A DNA stretch of 64,000 bases, from the NCBI RefSeq assembly GCF_003991355.1, contig NZ_RCSU01000008.1, positions 1 through 64,000 on the forward strand, written 5' to 3'. The DNA is from Pseudoflavitalea rhizosphaerae (lineage in GTDB: Bacteria; Bacteroidota; Bacteroidia; Chitinophagales; Chitinophagaceae). Below, in pieces: positions 34,441-44,131 of this stretch (the first letter of the stretch is position 1; each line of letters starts with the position of its first letter). The translations under genes were made by a program, and so were the position numbers. The notes under the pieces are model-generated. The model had not been told where the DNA came from and ran no database searches. It worked only from the letters and a program-made list of their open reading frames with translations.

Positions 34441-34473
34441 TTTGTCAAAACTGTCTGTATGAAAATATATTTG
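34441..34473 (+). promoter_or_regulatory. Bacteroidota-type promoter for the OmpA-family gene
   Basis: TTTG at 34441-34444 is 21 bp before TATATTTG at 34466-34473. A second TATATTTG at 34476-34483 repeats the -7 element ten bases later. Transcription near 34480 gives a leader of about 135 nt that contains two related pyrimidine stretches (TTTCCCCCCTACT and TTTTCCCCCTTACT). Confidence 0.65.
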
Positions 34474-34614
34474 TATATATTTGTGTTATAACATTTCCCC
34501 CCTACTCTCTCTACTTATAGATTTAGCTCTGACCTGCAAAAGTTTTCCCCCTTACTACCTGCGTAGAATGCTGTGATATTATTTCACGCTTTGCACTCAT
34601 TAAATCTATTAAGT

Positions 34615-36831
34615 ATGAGAAAAGTTTACCTGTGCACATTAATGATGGCAGCTACCGTTGGCGCTTATGCGCAAAGCTATCCCGGTTACCGAACGAGTAA
34701 TTATACCGGGGTGAACGGGGTTTTCTTCAATCCTGCCAATGCGGCTGATAGCCGCTCCCGCTGGGACATCAATCTTTTTTCGATCGATGGTTTTGCGGGT
34801 AATAACCAAAACAGTCTTAGTTTTAAAGACATCACCAAGTCATCTTTCAATTCAGATTCGTTAAAATCAAAATTACTGTCAGGAAGTGGCGGTGGGCTGA
34901 ATGGTCTGGCAAGGATTGATATCCTTGGCCCTTCGGTTTTGTTCAATGCAGGTTCAAGGACTGGCGTAGCGCTCACTACAAGGGCCCGGATCTTCGGTAA
35001 TGCGCGTGATGCTGATGGTAAACTGGCAAGGGCCGTGATCGATGCGGGCGAAGCAAAGGACAATTATCCTTTCAACTTTGCCCAGCAAAAAGCGATCCTC
35101 AACTCAGCTGCCTGGACGGAGATCGGCGCTTCAGTGGGGCAGATCCTCACTCCTTCCAAATCCCATCACTTTGTGAAAGTGGGCCTTACCCTGAAATACC
35201 TGGCAGGCGTAGCCGATGCATATCTACGGATGGAAAATTTCAATGGAACAATCAATACGGGCGGCTCCGGCACGTATATGACTGATGCCACAGGCCGGGT
35301 ATTCCTGAATACTACTGACGCCAATTTCAAAGACTATGATTTTGGAGATTTCTTCAAATTCAATGGTCATGGTTTTGGCGGGGATATCGGCTTTGTGTAT
35401 GAATATCGTCCCAATCTCGATTTCTCAAAATTCGAGAGCGACCGTTTTGCCAACAAATACAAAGTGAAAGTGAGCATTGCTGCACTGGACATTGGCGAGA
35501 TCAAGTTCAATGAAAGCAGTAACCAGTCAGGAGCTTATACCATGAATATCCCTGCCGGCCAGCAGTTCCTGCTTAGTCAGTTCAAGGATAAATCTGTAAA
35601 GGAATTCAAAGGCATCCTGGATGCGAGTCCATACTTCACGCCAGATGCTACGGTTGACAATAGCTATAAGATCTCCCTGCCCACATCTTTCCAGTTCAAT
35701 GTGGATTACCTGATCGCGAAAGGATTCTATGCTAATGCGAATGCACAGATCACTACCAGTAAAACAGGAAATCTCAATCTTTTCGACTGGAACAGTTATA
35801 CGGTTACACCGCGTTGGGAAGTAGCGAAATTTGGAGTGGCATTGCCTGTCAATTACAGTGAGCTCACACAGTGGAATGCCGGGATCTCGCTACGTGCAGG
35901 TCCTGTATTCCTCGGTTCAGGAAGTTTGTGGACTGCTATTTTCGACAAATCAAAACAGGCTGATCTGCACATAGGCATCCGTTTTGGTTTGCAGGCGAAG
36001 AAGAAGCTGCGTAAGGATACAGACCAGGATGGCATTTATGATAATGAAGATAGCTGTGTTACCATTCCTGGCGTGGCCCGTTACCATGGTTGTCCGATCC
36101 CCGATACGGACGGTGATGGTGTGAACGATGAAATGGATAGTTGCAGAACAGTGCCCGGATTGGCTAAATACAATGGTTGCCCGATCCCTGATCGCGATGG
36201 TGATGGCGTAAATGATGAGATCGATGAATGCCCTGATCAGCCTGGTTCCGGCCAGTTCAAGGGCTGCCCTGATACTGATGGCGATGGTATTCCGGATAAG
36301 GATGATAAATGTCCTACAGTTTGGGGTGTGGCTAAATACCAGGGTTGTCCGATCCCTGATCGTGATGGTGATGGTGTGAATGATGAAGAAGATCTTTGTC
36401 CGGATAAACCAGGACCTGCTTCTTCGAAGGGATGTCCGGTTGAAGATGTAGTGGTTCAGATCACAGCTGACTTCAAGAATATATTGTTCGATTTCAATAA
36501 GGCAACTATTAAAGATGAATCGAGGTCAATTCTTGAGAATGCTGCGAAGACGATGAATGAAGTGATCCCTAATTCGAATTTCTTCATCGATGGATTTACC
36601 GATAATATTGGTAGTGTAGCCGCCAATAAGAAGATCTCCAGGCTGCGTGCACAGGCTGTTGCCGATGCGTTGGTTGCTGCAGGCGTTGATAAGAACAGGT
36701 TGATTGCCCGCGGATTTGGTAAGGATAATCCGAAATGCAGCAATAAAACAGAAGAAGGAAGGGCTTGCAACAGAAGAGTGGAAGTGGTGATCAGGAATAT
36801 TGCTCAGCAGAAGACACAGTCGAATCCGTAA
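34615..36831 (+). CDS. OmpA-family outer-membrane protein with DUF5723 barrel and thrombospondin type 3 repeats
   Basis: This is a 738-residue protein. Signal peptide MRKVYLCTLMMAATVGAYAQ is followed by a large N-terminal beta-barrel (about 20-470, DUF5723-like: GYRTSNYTGVNGVFFNPANA). Then come five calcium-binding type 3 repeats of the form D-x-D-G-D-G-V-x-D (about 475-610). The C-terminal OmpA peptidoglycan-binding domain has ILFDFNKATIKDESRSIL, DGFTDNIGS and CNRRVEVVI. It links outer membrane and cell wall. Two small in-frame starts upstream (34573) precede it, but ATG 34615 opens the signal peptide. It stands in its own transcription unit with promoter and terminator. Confidence 0.9.
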   Translation: MRKVYLCTLMMAATVGAYAQSYPGYRTSNYTGVNGVFFNPANAADSRSRWDINLFSIDGFAGNNQNSLSFKDITKSSFNSDSLKSKLLSGSGGGLNGLARIDILGPSVLFNAGSRTGVALTTRARIFGNARDADGKLARAVIDAGEAKDNYPFNFAQQKAILNSAAWTEIGASVGQILTPSKSHHFVKVGLTLKYLAGVADAYLRMENFNGTINTGGSGTYMTDATGRVFLNTTDANFKDYDFGDFFKFNGHGFGGDIGFVYEYRPNLDFSKFESDRFANKYKVKVSIAALDIGEIKFNESSNQSGAYTMNIPAGQQFLLSQFKDKSVKEFKGILDASPYFTPDATVDNSYKISLPTSFQFNVDYLIAKGFYANANAQITTSKTGNLNLFDWNSYTVTPRWEVAKFGVALPVNYSELTQWNAGISLRAGPVFLGSGSLWTAIFDKSKQADLHIGIRFGLQAKKKLRKDTDQDGIYDNEDSCVTIPGVARYHGCPIPDTDGDGVNDEMDSCRTVPGLAKYNGCPIPDRDGDGVNDEIDECPDQPGSGQFKGCPDTDGDGIPDKDDKCPTVWGVAKYQGCPIPDRDGDGVNDEEDLCPDKPGPASSKGCPVEDVVVQITADFKNILFDFNKATIKDESRSILENAAKTMNEVIPNSNFFIDGFTDNIGSVAANKKISRLRAQAVADALVAAGVDKNRLIARGFGKDNPKCSNKTEEGRACNRRVEVVIRNIAQQKTQSNP

Positions 36832-36850
36832 GGAGAAAATGGAATAAAGT

Positions 36851-36885
36851 AAACCCGGGGAGGCGTAAGCTTCTCCGGGTTTTTT
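36851..36885 (+). terminator. Terminator after the OmpA-family gene
   Basis: A 14-bp stem (36851-36864 with 36869-36882, two G-T pairs) with a GTAA loop is followed by T residues to 36885. It lies 19 bp after the stop at 36831. Confidence 0.8.
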
Positions 36886-36900
36886 GTGGGTTGATTGGTA

Positions 36901-37512
36901 TCATTTTAACAAAACAGCTTCCAATCTTAAACTCATGTACTTTGGCAAATCTACTTTTCCAATTCCTAAGTAAGCTGACTTTGTCAAATAGTCGCCCTTT
37001 AGATAAAATTCATATTTTGAAACTAATTCAATAATCTGGTTTGGTTGAATTTTGTCTTTTTGAATTTTAAAGAATAACGAAGTGGCAGTTTTCTCATAAT
37101 CATAATCAACAATGCTCCTTTGCAAAGGGCAAATATCAACTATAGTAGTATCATTATATCGAAGCACTGCTACCAAAACAGCTATCCCATTTGTATCAAC
37201 AGCCAAGGTTGTAGGAATAATTTTTATGCCGCCTATTTTCATGTATCCTCCTGTATCACCTATGAAAGAAACTTTTAGATCGCTGGCATTAATATCGCTA
37301 TCATCAGAATTCCTCCCAGAATACGTTGACTTAGCAGAACTATTGATGTATCTGTTATTGGGAGTTCTGCTACCTGCATTGTAATGCCTCGTGTGAGAAC
37401 GAACAAATGTTCCGTCCTTTCTAAAATAACTTTTTACTGTTGTGGTTTTTCTTTGTCCAATGGCGGAGCAGCAAATGATAATAATGACAAGTGTCGCTAA
37501 TAACTGTTTCAT
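36901..37512 (-). CDS. Secreted protein of unknown function
   Basis: This is a 203-residue protein with a signal peptide (MKQLLATLVIIIICCSAIGQ). A basic stretch rich in Ser/Thr/Arg/Tyr (KSYFRKDGTFVRSHTRHYN) follows, then a beta-rich domain (VSFIGDTGGYMKIGGIKIIP; VAVLRYNDTTIVDICP). KSYFRKDGTFVRSHTR resembles the 'xxYxRKDGTYVxxHxRs' element seen in small exported proteins of many bacteria. No function is assigned. It is convergent with the OmpA gene. Confidence 0.55.
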   Translation of the reverse strand: MKQLLATLVIIIICCSAIGQRKTTTVKSYFRKDGTFVRSHTRHYNAGSRTPNNRYINSSAKSTYSGRNSDDSDINASDLKVSFIGDTGGYMKIGGIKIIPTTLAVDTNGIAVLVAVLRYNDTTIVDICPLQRSIVDYDYEKTATSLFFKIQKDKIQPNQIIELVSKYEFYLKGDYLTKSAYLGIGKVDLPKYMSLRLEAVLLK

Positions 37513-37818
37513 AAATGCTGATTTTTAACTTAGATGTATAGATTATTCCCTAATATATCCAACTCATTTTCTTCAACTATACGGTTTTCCGTATTTCGTT
37601 AAATTCACAATGCTCATTATTGCAGCTCAATAAAAAAAGTAATCTATGGCTCATAAGCCAAAAGATCAGCAAGGATTGGATGGCGCGTAACGAGGACCAA
37701 TATCTATGTTGATTTTTTCTGTCAGTTAATTTGTGGTAATGAATTGCTAATGTGCCATATCTTTCATCGATGCAAAGCTGGTACATTCATCATTCTGATA
37801 ATATATTAAAATCAATTG
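37513..37818. other. Intergenic gap
   Basis: This is 306 bp, AT-rich, with many stops in all frames. The only notable structure is the exact hairpin ATACGG-TTTT-CCGTAT at 37579-37594. No promoter consensus was found before the GH28-like gene. Confidence 0.4.
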
Positions 37819-40770
37819 ATGGCTTTAAAGTTTATTAATCTCCGGCTATTATGTGGGCTCTTATCATTGCTTTGGATAAGCGTTAATGCGCAGCATTCCA
37901 ATTCTTCATTATTGTATTTGCAACATAATGCCAGGCAGGTGGCGGAAATAGGCAAGGACACTATTATAATAACAAACGGCAGCACCTATACATTTACGGT
38001 AGATACACATGCAGACAGCGGCCTGGTAAGCACTGTGCCAAACGTCACAACCTTACTGAAGCAATTGGGGTTGCCTTCAAATCTAAAATCCGCCATAGAA
38101 AGTAAAGGAGGAACTCCCAGGCTAACCGGGCTTATCAATGATGGCGATCACTTAGTTTTGTCCGATGCTGTAAACGGATCGATACTAAAACGATATTACC
38201 TGCATCTTCGGCCCCTGGCGCTCAATGGCAGCCTGACCTTAAAAAGATCTACAATAAGTTCCGGCATTAAATCAGACCTGGAATTATCTTTTACTGCCGG
38301 ACAACGCTCTCCCAACGCAACGGTCAGGATCTTTATTCCAACTGGTATTCCAATTAGCATGGATAATACCACAATCAATGTGATCGGCCGTGGAGCTGTA
38401 TTGTTGAAAGATCTGCACAAACAATCCATTGGCAGGACCGGCAGTAAATATTCTTATTCAAAAGTAGGCGATGCAAAACTGCAATCTGTAACAGGCGGTA
38501 CCTGGCTGATCCTTTCCGGCCTGGACCTTCGCCCTTCCAATGGCGCGGATATCATTCTACGGATCAAAGATGTAATGCTGCCGCACAATAAAGAATACAT
38601 TTTCAAATCCAATTACAGTACTGCATTACCGGAAATGCTCACAAGCGCCGGCGCTTCATCTGAAACTGCTGTATTAAAAGCAGTGACTGATCTTGTTGGA
38701 TTGGAAAGGCTTCCCGAAACTGTTTCCGGGAAACAGGCTTCTGATTTTACCAGCATTCAACTCAGGTTGCCTATCCGTAAAGGCATGAAAACACCTGTCA
38801 TCCTTGTTTCCACCAATAAGGGAAAAACATGGAAAACGCAACCGGCCAATATCGACGTACAAAAATCAATTATTACAATTCATCAGCTTCAACCCAATCA
38901 ACACTATTGGATCAAAGCGAGAGTGGCCGAAGGGAAACTGCTGAGAACTTCCAATACCATCAATTATTTCTCCGGGATGATCCCTGCCGCTTCATTCGGC
39001 ATCATTGGCGATGCAACCAAAGATCATACTGATCTCATCAACCAGGCTATCGATTCCATTCATCGCATGGGTGGCGGTACGTTGCTTTTCGAGAAAGGTA
39101 CTTACCATGTACGCACCATCCATCTGAAAAGCAATGTACATTTGTATATCGCCAAACCGGGTACCATCGCGGCTTTGAAAGGAGGCGACGCGCCGGAAAC
39201 AACCTGGTTCAGCGATAAGAAATACCGTTCAGGTCTCTCCCCCACTGATTCCGGTCCTTACGATGATCCGGAAAACTATATGACCAAACAGGATGTGGGC
39301 CATCATTATTTCCATAATTCCATGTTCTTTGCCACACGCGAAAACAATATCCGGATCTCAGGAAATGGGCGGATCACGGGCAATGGTAATCTCGTAACAG
39401 GAGATAAAGTGATGAACAATGCGCCTGATAAACGATCCGACAAAATGTTCACTTTTAAACTCTGCACCAATATCGAGATCGGTGGCCTGGTACGAAAAGA
39501 AGATCTCTGGTACGATGAAAAACGGGATGGACCTTTCTATATCCTTCCCAATGGAAAACGCGATACCCTCCTGGATAATATGTTGCATATAGACCAGGGC
39601 GGGCATTTCGTTTTACTGGCCACAGGCACAGATAATATCTTCGTACACGATACTTATTTCGGAAAAGCAAATGGACGCAATGCCCGCGATATCTATGATT
39701 TTATGGCCTGCAATAATGTAACGGTCACTAATATTTACTCGAAGGTGAGCTCGGATGATATCGTAAAACCAGGATCGGATTGCTCACTGGGTTTTACCCG
39801 TCCGGCCAAAAATTACAAGGTGCGGAATGTGATCGGCGACACCAATTGTAATCTCTTCCAGGTAGGATCGGAAACAGCGGATGATATCCAGGATATCTGT
39901 GTAGACAATATCTATGTACTGGGCGCCAATAAAGCCGGCTTCTCCATCTCCACCAACGATGGTGCGCATATCAAAAATATCCATCTCAATTGCGGACATA
40001 CCGGAAAGCTCCACTCCCGTTCAAAAATGCTGCGCACATTTGCGCCTTTCTTCATTTCCATTTCCAACCGTGGACGAATTCTTGGAGCGGAAGTTGGAAA
40101 ATATGCCTTCACAGAGAATGGGGTAAAACACAATGAACTGCTGGTGAAAAACGTGAATATTGGAAGAGTGGAAAACATTATCCTCAATGGGATAGATATT
40201 GCGGAAGTGTATGCAGGAAGCTCCTACAGCGGTAATCGCTGGAAAGCATATGATCCGAAAGATACTAAACAACGCAGGGCCACTGCTATCGTTGCAGGTT
40301 ACAGTCTTCCGGCATCGGATATTGTGGAGGGCGGACTTGATTTCAAACTACCCAATGGACTGCACACAGGGTATATCGATAATATACAATTCAATGATGT
40401 TCATATACTCGTCAAGGGAACAAATCCGCCTTCAGATACCAGCGCCAATCCACCCGAGCTTGGAGTTGGTCAGTACAATGTATCCAACCTGAAAATCCAA
40501 CCCTCCTATGGTCTCTGGGCAAGGCATGCAAGCAACCTGCTGGTGAAGAACTGCAGTTTCAATTATGAGGATACTGATCACCGTTATGCGATCTTCCTGG
40601 ATGATGTGAAGCAGGCAGTGATCAACGGCAATAAAATGGTGAAGGCTGGTAATCTCTCTTCTGCAATAGGTAAGAAACAGGTTACAGGTCTGATCTGGGA
40701 AAAGAACAAAGTTTATACCGATAACTGGAAAAACAGGGATCTCAGCCAGTCTTCTGACGCTGGCCGTTAA
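37819..40770 (+). CDS. Large secreted right-handed beta-helix protein, GH28/pectin-lyase fold
   Basis: This is a 983-residue protein with a signal peptide (MALKFINLRLLCGLLSLLWISVNA). The N-terminal roughly 380 residues are beta-sandwich-like with no family I recognise; the segment MKTPVILVSTNKGKTWKT resembles an immunoglobulin-like or BNR-type turn. From about residue 395 the start of a beta-helix is clear: FGIIGDATKDHTDLINQAIDSI and GGGTLLFEKGTYHVRTIHLKSNVHLY. The coils (NIRISGNGRITGNG; NVTVTNIYSKVSSDDIVKPGSDC) include the SSDD-x-x-K signature close to the GH28 catalytic Asp pair. It would be a polygalacturonase-like or other uronic-acid glycan hydrolase. TTG 37816 directly precedes ATG 37819. 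It lies outside the PUL and on the opposite strand. Confidence 0.75.
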   Translation: MALKFINLRLLCGLLSLLWISVNAQHSNSSLLYLQHNARQVAEIGKDTIIITNGSTYTFTVDTHADSGLVSTVPNVTTLLKQLGLPSNLKSAIESKGGTPRLTGLINDGDHLVLSDAVNGSILKRYYLHLRPLALNGSLTLKRSTISSGIKSDLELSFTAGQRSPNATVRIFIPTGIPISMDNTTINVIGRGAVLLKDLHKQSIGRTGSKYSYSKVGDAKLQSVTGGTWLILSGLDLRPSNGADIILRIKDVMLPHNKEYIFKSNYSTALPEMLTSAGASSETAVLKAVTDLVGLERLPETVSGKQASDFTSIQLRLPIRKGMKTPVILVSTNKGKTWKTQPANIDVQKSIITIHQLQPNQHYWIKARVAEGKLLRTSNTINYFSGMIPAASFGIIGDATKDHTDLINQAIDSIHRMGGGTLLFEKGTYHVRTIHLKSNVHLYIAKPGTIAALKGGDAPETTWFSDKKYRSGLSPTDSGPYDDPENYMTKQDVGHHYFHNSMFFATRENNIRISGNGRITGNGNLVTGDKVMNNAPDKRSDKMFTFKLCTNIEIGGLVRKEDLWYDEKRDGPFYILPNGKRDTLLDNMLHIDQGGHFVLLATGTDNIFVHDTYFGKANGRNARDIYDFMACNNVTVTNIYSKVSSDDIVKPGSDCSLGFTRPAKNYKVRNVIGDTNCNLFQVGSETADDIQDICVDNIYVLGANKAGFSISTNDGAHIKNIHLNCGHTGKLHSRSKMLRTFAPFFISISNRGRILGAEVGKYAFTENGVKHNELLVKNVNIGRVENIILNGIDIAEVYAGSSYSGNRWKAYDPKDTKQRRATAIVAGYSLPASDIVEGGLDFKLPNGLHTGYIDNIQFNDVHILVKGTNPPSDTSANPPELGVGQYNVSNLKIQPSYGLWARHASNLLVKNCSFNYEDTDHRYAIFLDDVKQAVINGNKMVKAGNLSSAIGKKQVTGLIWEKNKVYTDNWKNRDLSQSSDAGR

Positions 40771-40785
40771 CAGGCATTCTGCTAT

Positions 40786-40823
40786 CTGATTACCCTCGTA
40801 GTGCTGTCATAGCGGGTAATCAG
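40786..40823. repeat. Inverted repeat after the beta-helix gene
   Basis: CTGATTACCC (40786-40795) and GGGTAATCAG (40814-40823) are perfectly complementary around an 18-nt loop, 15 bp after the stop. It lacks a T tract; it may still act as a terminator stem. In the rest of this 287-bp convergent gap, TTATCCGG (40984-40991) and CCGGATAA (41036-41043) form a second, wider inverted pair just before the PUL end. Confidence 0.45.
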
Positions 40824-41057
40824 CTGGTAAATACTGAGTATCAATAGCGTAAATAGAGATAACACGTGGAGATAAGGTGGACTTGATCCGGAGATGAAGC
40901 GGACTTGAATTAGAGAGAAAATGCCTGAATCAGTCCAGGGTGGCATTCATTCAAATTCAGTCTGTCCATTTTTCTTTTTACCATTATCCGGCATCCGGCC
41001 TAACAACCAGCAGTGATTGCAACAACCACCGGAAACCGGATAACAGTAAACAATATC

Positions 41058-42236
41058 TTATTCCAGGTCGATTGGAATGAACACCAGTGGTGTTGGTAAA
41101 CAGCTTGCACCAGGAGGTGAATAAGTCATGCGGATGGTTTGTTCTTCACCATTCTTTGCAGGCGTGAAGATTTGCACTAGCACGGCTTCCGGAGCAGCTT
41201 TGGTTGTCAGACGGTCTGCAGGGAGCTGGATCACGCCGCCTTTGAATTTACCCTCGCTCACCACCATTGTATTGGCCATGCCGCCACACCATTTGTTGTC
41301 GGCAGAACGTGCATTCCAGGTAACCAGCGCCAGTCCTTTTCCGTCTGTACTCTTCCATTTCATTTCGATATTGTAGATCACTCCGTAATTTCCGGCCAGC
41401 GTAGCGATCTTACCGGTGGCTGCATCTTTCCCCATTACCCAGGGATCGAGGTTCCCATCGGCAATGGTGAGCGACGCAACGCCATTTTTCGTATCGAATA
41501 CTTCGGATATGTTCACCTGGTAATTACTAACGCCAAAGATACCACGACCAGCATTGGAATGCCTGCTGCTCAACACGGAGTCAATCTGTTCGCTGGCTTT
41601 CACGGTCCCTTTTTCGGGAGAGGTCTGCACCACGCTGATCAGGCCGGGCTGATCGATCACGAACTCATAGAAACCGTGGGCCAGTTCATCATATTTGGCT
41701 ACGCGTTTTTCCATCGCTACGTCCAGAACCACAGTTTGTCCTGGTTTGATGGTGCGCGATTTTGTTTCAGGTTTTGCATTGAAATAATCCGCCAGTCCAT
41801 TTTTGCCTGCGCCAAAATAATTGGTGGTTGGTTTCTGGGAGGAGTATTTCAGCATGCGAAGGGTCATTTTCTGATCTCCTGTATTCTTGATCACGGTATT
41901 GATCCTGCGGTCCATCTTCGGCTCTTTCACACCGTTCACATTGTACATGTATACACGTACGGAACCGGGTTGCACAGCTTCGCGGAGCGCCACCGCTTCG
42001 GGCACGCGGATATATTCGGGATCGTCCGAAATAATGTATTGAGGTCCGGGTAAAACCATTTTCTTATACTGCAGATCCTGGAATTTTCCTGAAAAGAAAC
42101 CAGGCAATTCTACAATGCTTCCCTGTTTGGCTTTCAGCAAAGCTTGTGCTGAAGCGGGTTGCAGGGTTTGTGCCGATGCGCTTCCCAGTGATCCTGCCAG
42201 CAGCAGGGATAATGCCAGAACGGAATTTCTTTTCAT
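41058..42236 (-). CDS. Secreted protein of unknown function, last gene of the PUL
   Basis: This is a 392-residue protein with a signal peptide (MKRNSVLALSLLLAGSLGSASAQ). Beta-rich; recognisable segments are GSVRVYMYNVNGVKEP, NTVIKNTGDQKMTLRMLKY and IKPGQTVVLDVAMEKRV, which look like Ig-like sandwich strands, and a C-terminal half with YNIEMKWKSTDGKGLALVTWN. The end has a Cys (GASCLPTPLVFIPIDLE). No family is recognised. It follows the alpha/beta hydrolase by 56 bp on the same strand, so it is likely part of the glycan locus, as a periplasmic or surface accessory protein. Confidence 0.6.
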   Translation of the reverse strand: MKRNSVLALSLLLAGSLGSASAQTLQPASAQALLKAKQGSIVELPGFFSGKFQDLQYKKMVLPGPQYIISDDPEYIRVPEAVALREAVQPGSVRVYMYNVNGVKEPKMDRRINTVIKNTGDQKMTLRMLKYSSQKPTTNYFGAGKNGLADYFNAKPETKSRTIKPGQTVVLDVAMEKRVAKYDELAHGFYEFVIDQPGLISVVQTSPEKGTVKASEQIDSVLSSRHSNAGRGIFGVSNYQVNISEVFDTKNGVASLTIADGNLDPWVMGKDAATGKIATLAGNYGVIYNIEMKWKSTDGKGLALVTWNARSADNKWCGGMANTMVVSEGKFKGGVIQLPADRLTTKAAPEAVLVQIFTPAKNGEEQTIRMTYSPPGASCLPTPLVFIPIDLE

Positions 42237-42292
42237 CTGTTTCTTTGATTGAACGGATTATAAAATTTGATGACTGTTATAAAAAACTTTCA

Positions 42293-43177
42293 TCAGGATT
42301 TGGCGGGTAATTGAATGATGATCTCGCGGGCTTTCATTTTTTTCTTTTGTACGGCAGCCCGCATGAAGCTGTCCATTTCCGCAAAGCGACGGAACATGAA
42401 ATTGCTCACTTCGTGCCCCGCTCCGGGAAAACTGTACAAGACCAATGGTTTCCTGTTTTCCACTGCATACTTGTATACGCTGTGCGATCCAAAGAACATC
42501 ATCCAGCCGGGATCGGTGGCCCTGCAGAAGCGATGCGCCGCAGTTCCGAAAGGCACCAGCTGGTCCCTGGTGCCATGCATCAGAAATACAGGGATCCAGT
42601 TATCAGCTTTGATACTATTCAAATCCAGCAATGCTCCGGAGAACGACAGCACACCGGTGAATCGGAATTTGCTGAAGAAATCATAACGCGGATCTTTCTT
42701 ATTGATGAAGGGATTGAATACAAGATTGAGAACGGTCTCCGCTCCTGCGCTGCTACCAGCAATAAAGAGTTTAGCAGTATCCACTCCCAGCATTGCTGCA
42801 TGCTGAACAACATATAAACCGGCGTCCATGGCATCATCTACGGCCACCTGTATGGCTTTGAGTTTTTCGGGAGTGGCTGTGCCGCAGCCGAAATCCTTTC
42901 CTTTCAGGTACAACCTGTATTTGATCACAAAAACATTGTATCCCATTTTAGTAAGACCTTCCGCCATCGGGCGCTGGTTCTTCGGTTCGCCACCGGTGAA
43001 GGCGCCGCCATGCACAAAAAGAACGGAAATGCCATTGGCCGGACCTGCAGCCTTGTAATGATGCATCCAGAGCGTGTCTGCGCCTTTGATGGCATATGTA
43101 AGACTATCGGGTTGCTGCGCCGAAACAGCCAGCAATGAAAAAATGGAAAATAACAAAAAGATACTTCTCTTCAACAT
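42293..43177 (-). CDS. Secreted alpha/beta hydrolase, esterase type
   Basis: This is a 294-residue protein with a signal peptide (MLKRSIFLLFSIFSLLAVSAQ). The HGG oxyanion motif occurs in LFVHGGAFTGGE, the nucleophile elbow in IAGSSAGAETVL (G-S-S-A-G) and an acid/His end in FLMHGTRDQLVPFG and FPGAGHEVSNF. This is the HSL-like esterase layout. In this locus it would remove acyl groups from a carbohydrate in the periplasm. It begins 4 bp after the DUF4434 stop. Confidence 0.85.
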   Translation of the reverse strand: MLKRSIFLLFSIFSLLAVSAQQPDSLTYAIKGADTLWMHHYKAAGPANGISVLFVHGGAFTGGEPKNQRPMAEGLTKMGYNVFVIKYRLYLKGKDFGCGTATPEKLKAIQVAVDDAMDAGLYVVQHAAMLGVDTAKLFIAGSSAGAETVLNLVFNPFINKKDPRYDFFSKFRFTGVLSFSGALLDLNSIKADNWIPVFLMHGTRDQLVPFGTAAHRFCRATDPGWMMFFGSHSVYKYAVENRKPLVLYSFPGAGHEVSNFMFRRFAEMDSFMRAAVQKKKMKAREIIIQLPAKS

Positions 43178-43181
43178 GCTA

Positions 43182-44120
43182 TCATTTTAGCAATTGAGCA
43201 ATATATTCCCTGTACCTGTTGTACAAGTGACCTGCCTGCAGGTAAGCCGATTGCGGGCTCATGAAATGGGAAAACTCGAAAGTGATGGCCTTATCGTAAC
43301 CCGCCCTGCGTGCAGCTTCCAGCTTGAGGCGAAGTTTTTCGAATTTTATGGGCAGGAATTTGATGGGCATGTCGCGGTCGAAGCTCTCGGCGTTGGTCCA
43401 GCATTGGAGACCATATTTATCGGCCATCCTTTTGTTGACGGCAAAGAAATCATCCAGCTCATTGTAATCGATATGTCCATCCTGGAATGCCACTGCATCC
43501 ACGGCGCCGCGGATACCATCGAAGATCTCGCTCCATTCGGACTCATGCTCTTTGATGCTCACTGCATCTTCTTTGCTGAGCGATGAAGAGGCGGCCATCA
43601 CGGCTTTCTTTCCATCGATCCAGGGGGAGATCAGTGTAGGCAGTCCATTGCTTACCTGTTTGCATTGCAGTCCGAGTGTCTGGAATGCATGTGCTGCGCC
43701 CTTTGTTTTCCGGCTGATCTCCATGCTCAGGTACCAGCCTTTGAAACTTTTAAAATGACCATAACGCTGCCATACTTCGTCAATCACAAAGCAGTTGGCG
43801 TCTATCTCATGTTGCATATCTCCGGTATCCCAGTACTTGCCACTGTCGTAGAGGCCGAAGTAGAAGTTCATGCCTTCTTCATCGGCGAGGCGGAGGAACA
43901 TTTCCACCAGGTCTACGGGTGGTTCATAGCAACCATGATTGTTGAGCAGGTAAGCCGATGGGTAAGAGATGAACTTACGGTAACCGCTGCGGATCAGTAT
44001 CACAGTGTCTATGCCAACGGCTTTCATATGCCGGAAGTCAGCGCGCCACTCGTTCTCACCCCAGTTCTGGTGTGGGATATCATGACTGATCTCGTCGAGG
44101 AAAGTGCCAGTTATTTGCAT
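43182..44120 (-). CDS. DUF4434 family protein, predicted glycosidase-like TIM barrel
   Basis: This is a 312-residue protein starting MQITGTFLDEISHDIPHQNW, the characteristic N-terminus of DUF4434. Barrel-like strands are visible in MKAVGIDTVILIRSGYR, MNFYFGLYDSGKYWDT, FKGWYLSMEIS and AVAFQDGHIDYNELDDFFA, with acidic residues at strand ends (E of SMEIS, D of FQDG) as candidate catalytic groups. There is no signal peptide, so it acts in the cytoplasm if no cryptic export exists. ATG 44120 is chosen because the longer frame (44168) overlaps the upstream gene by 36 bp. Known activity for the family: none that I can state. Confidence 0.75.
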   Translation of the reverse strand: MQITGTFLDEISHDIPHQNWGENEWRADFRHMKAVGIDTVILIRSGYRKFISYPSAYLLNNHGCYEPPVDLVEMFLRLADEEGMNFYFGLYDSGKYWDTGDMQHEIDANCFVIDEVWQRYGHFKSFKGWYLSMEISRKTKGAAHAFQTLGLQCKQVSNGLPTLISPWIDGKKAVMAASSSLSKEDAVSIKEHESEWSEIFDGIRGAVDAVAFQDGHIDYNELDDFFAVNKRMADKYGLQCWTNAESFDRDMPIKFLPIKFEKLRLKLEAARRAGYDKAITFEFSHFMSPQSAYLQAGHLYNRYREYIAQLLK

Positions 44121-44131
44121 GATCAGATAGA

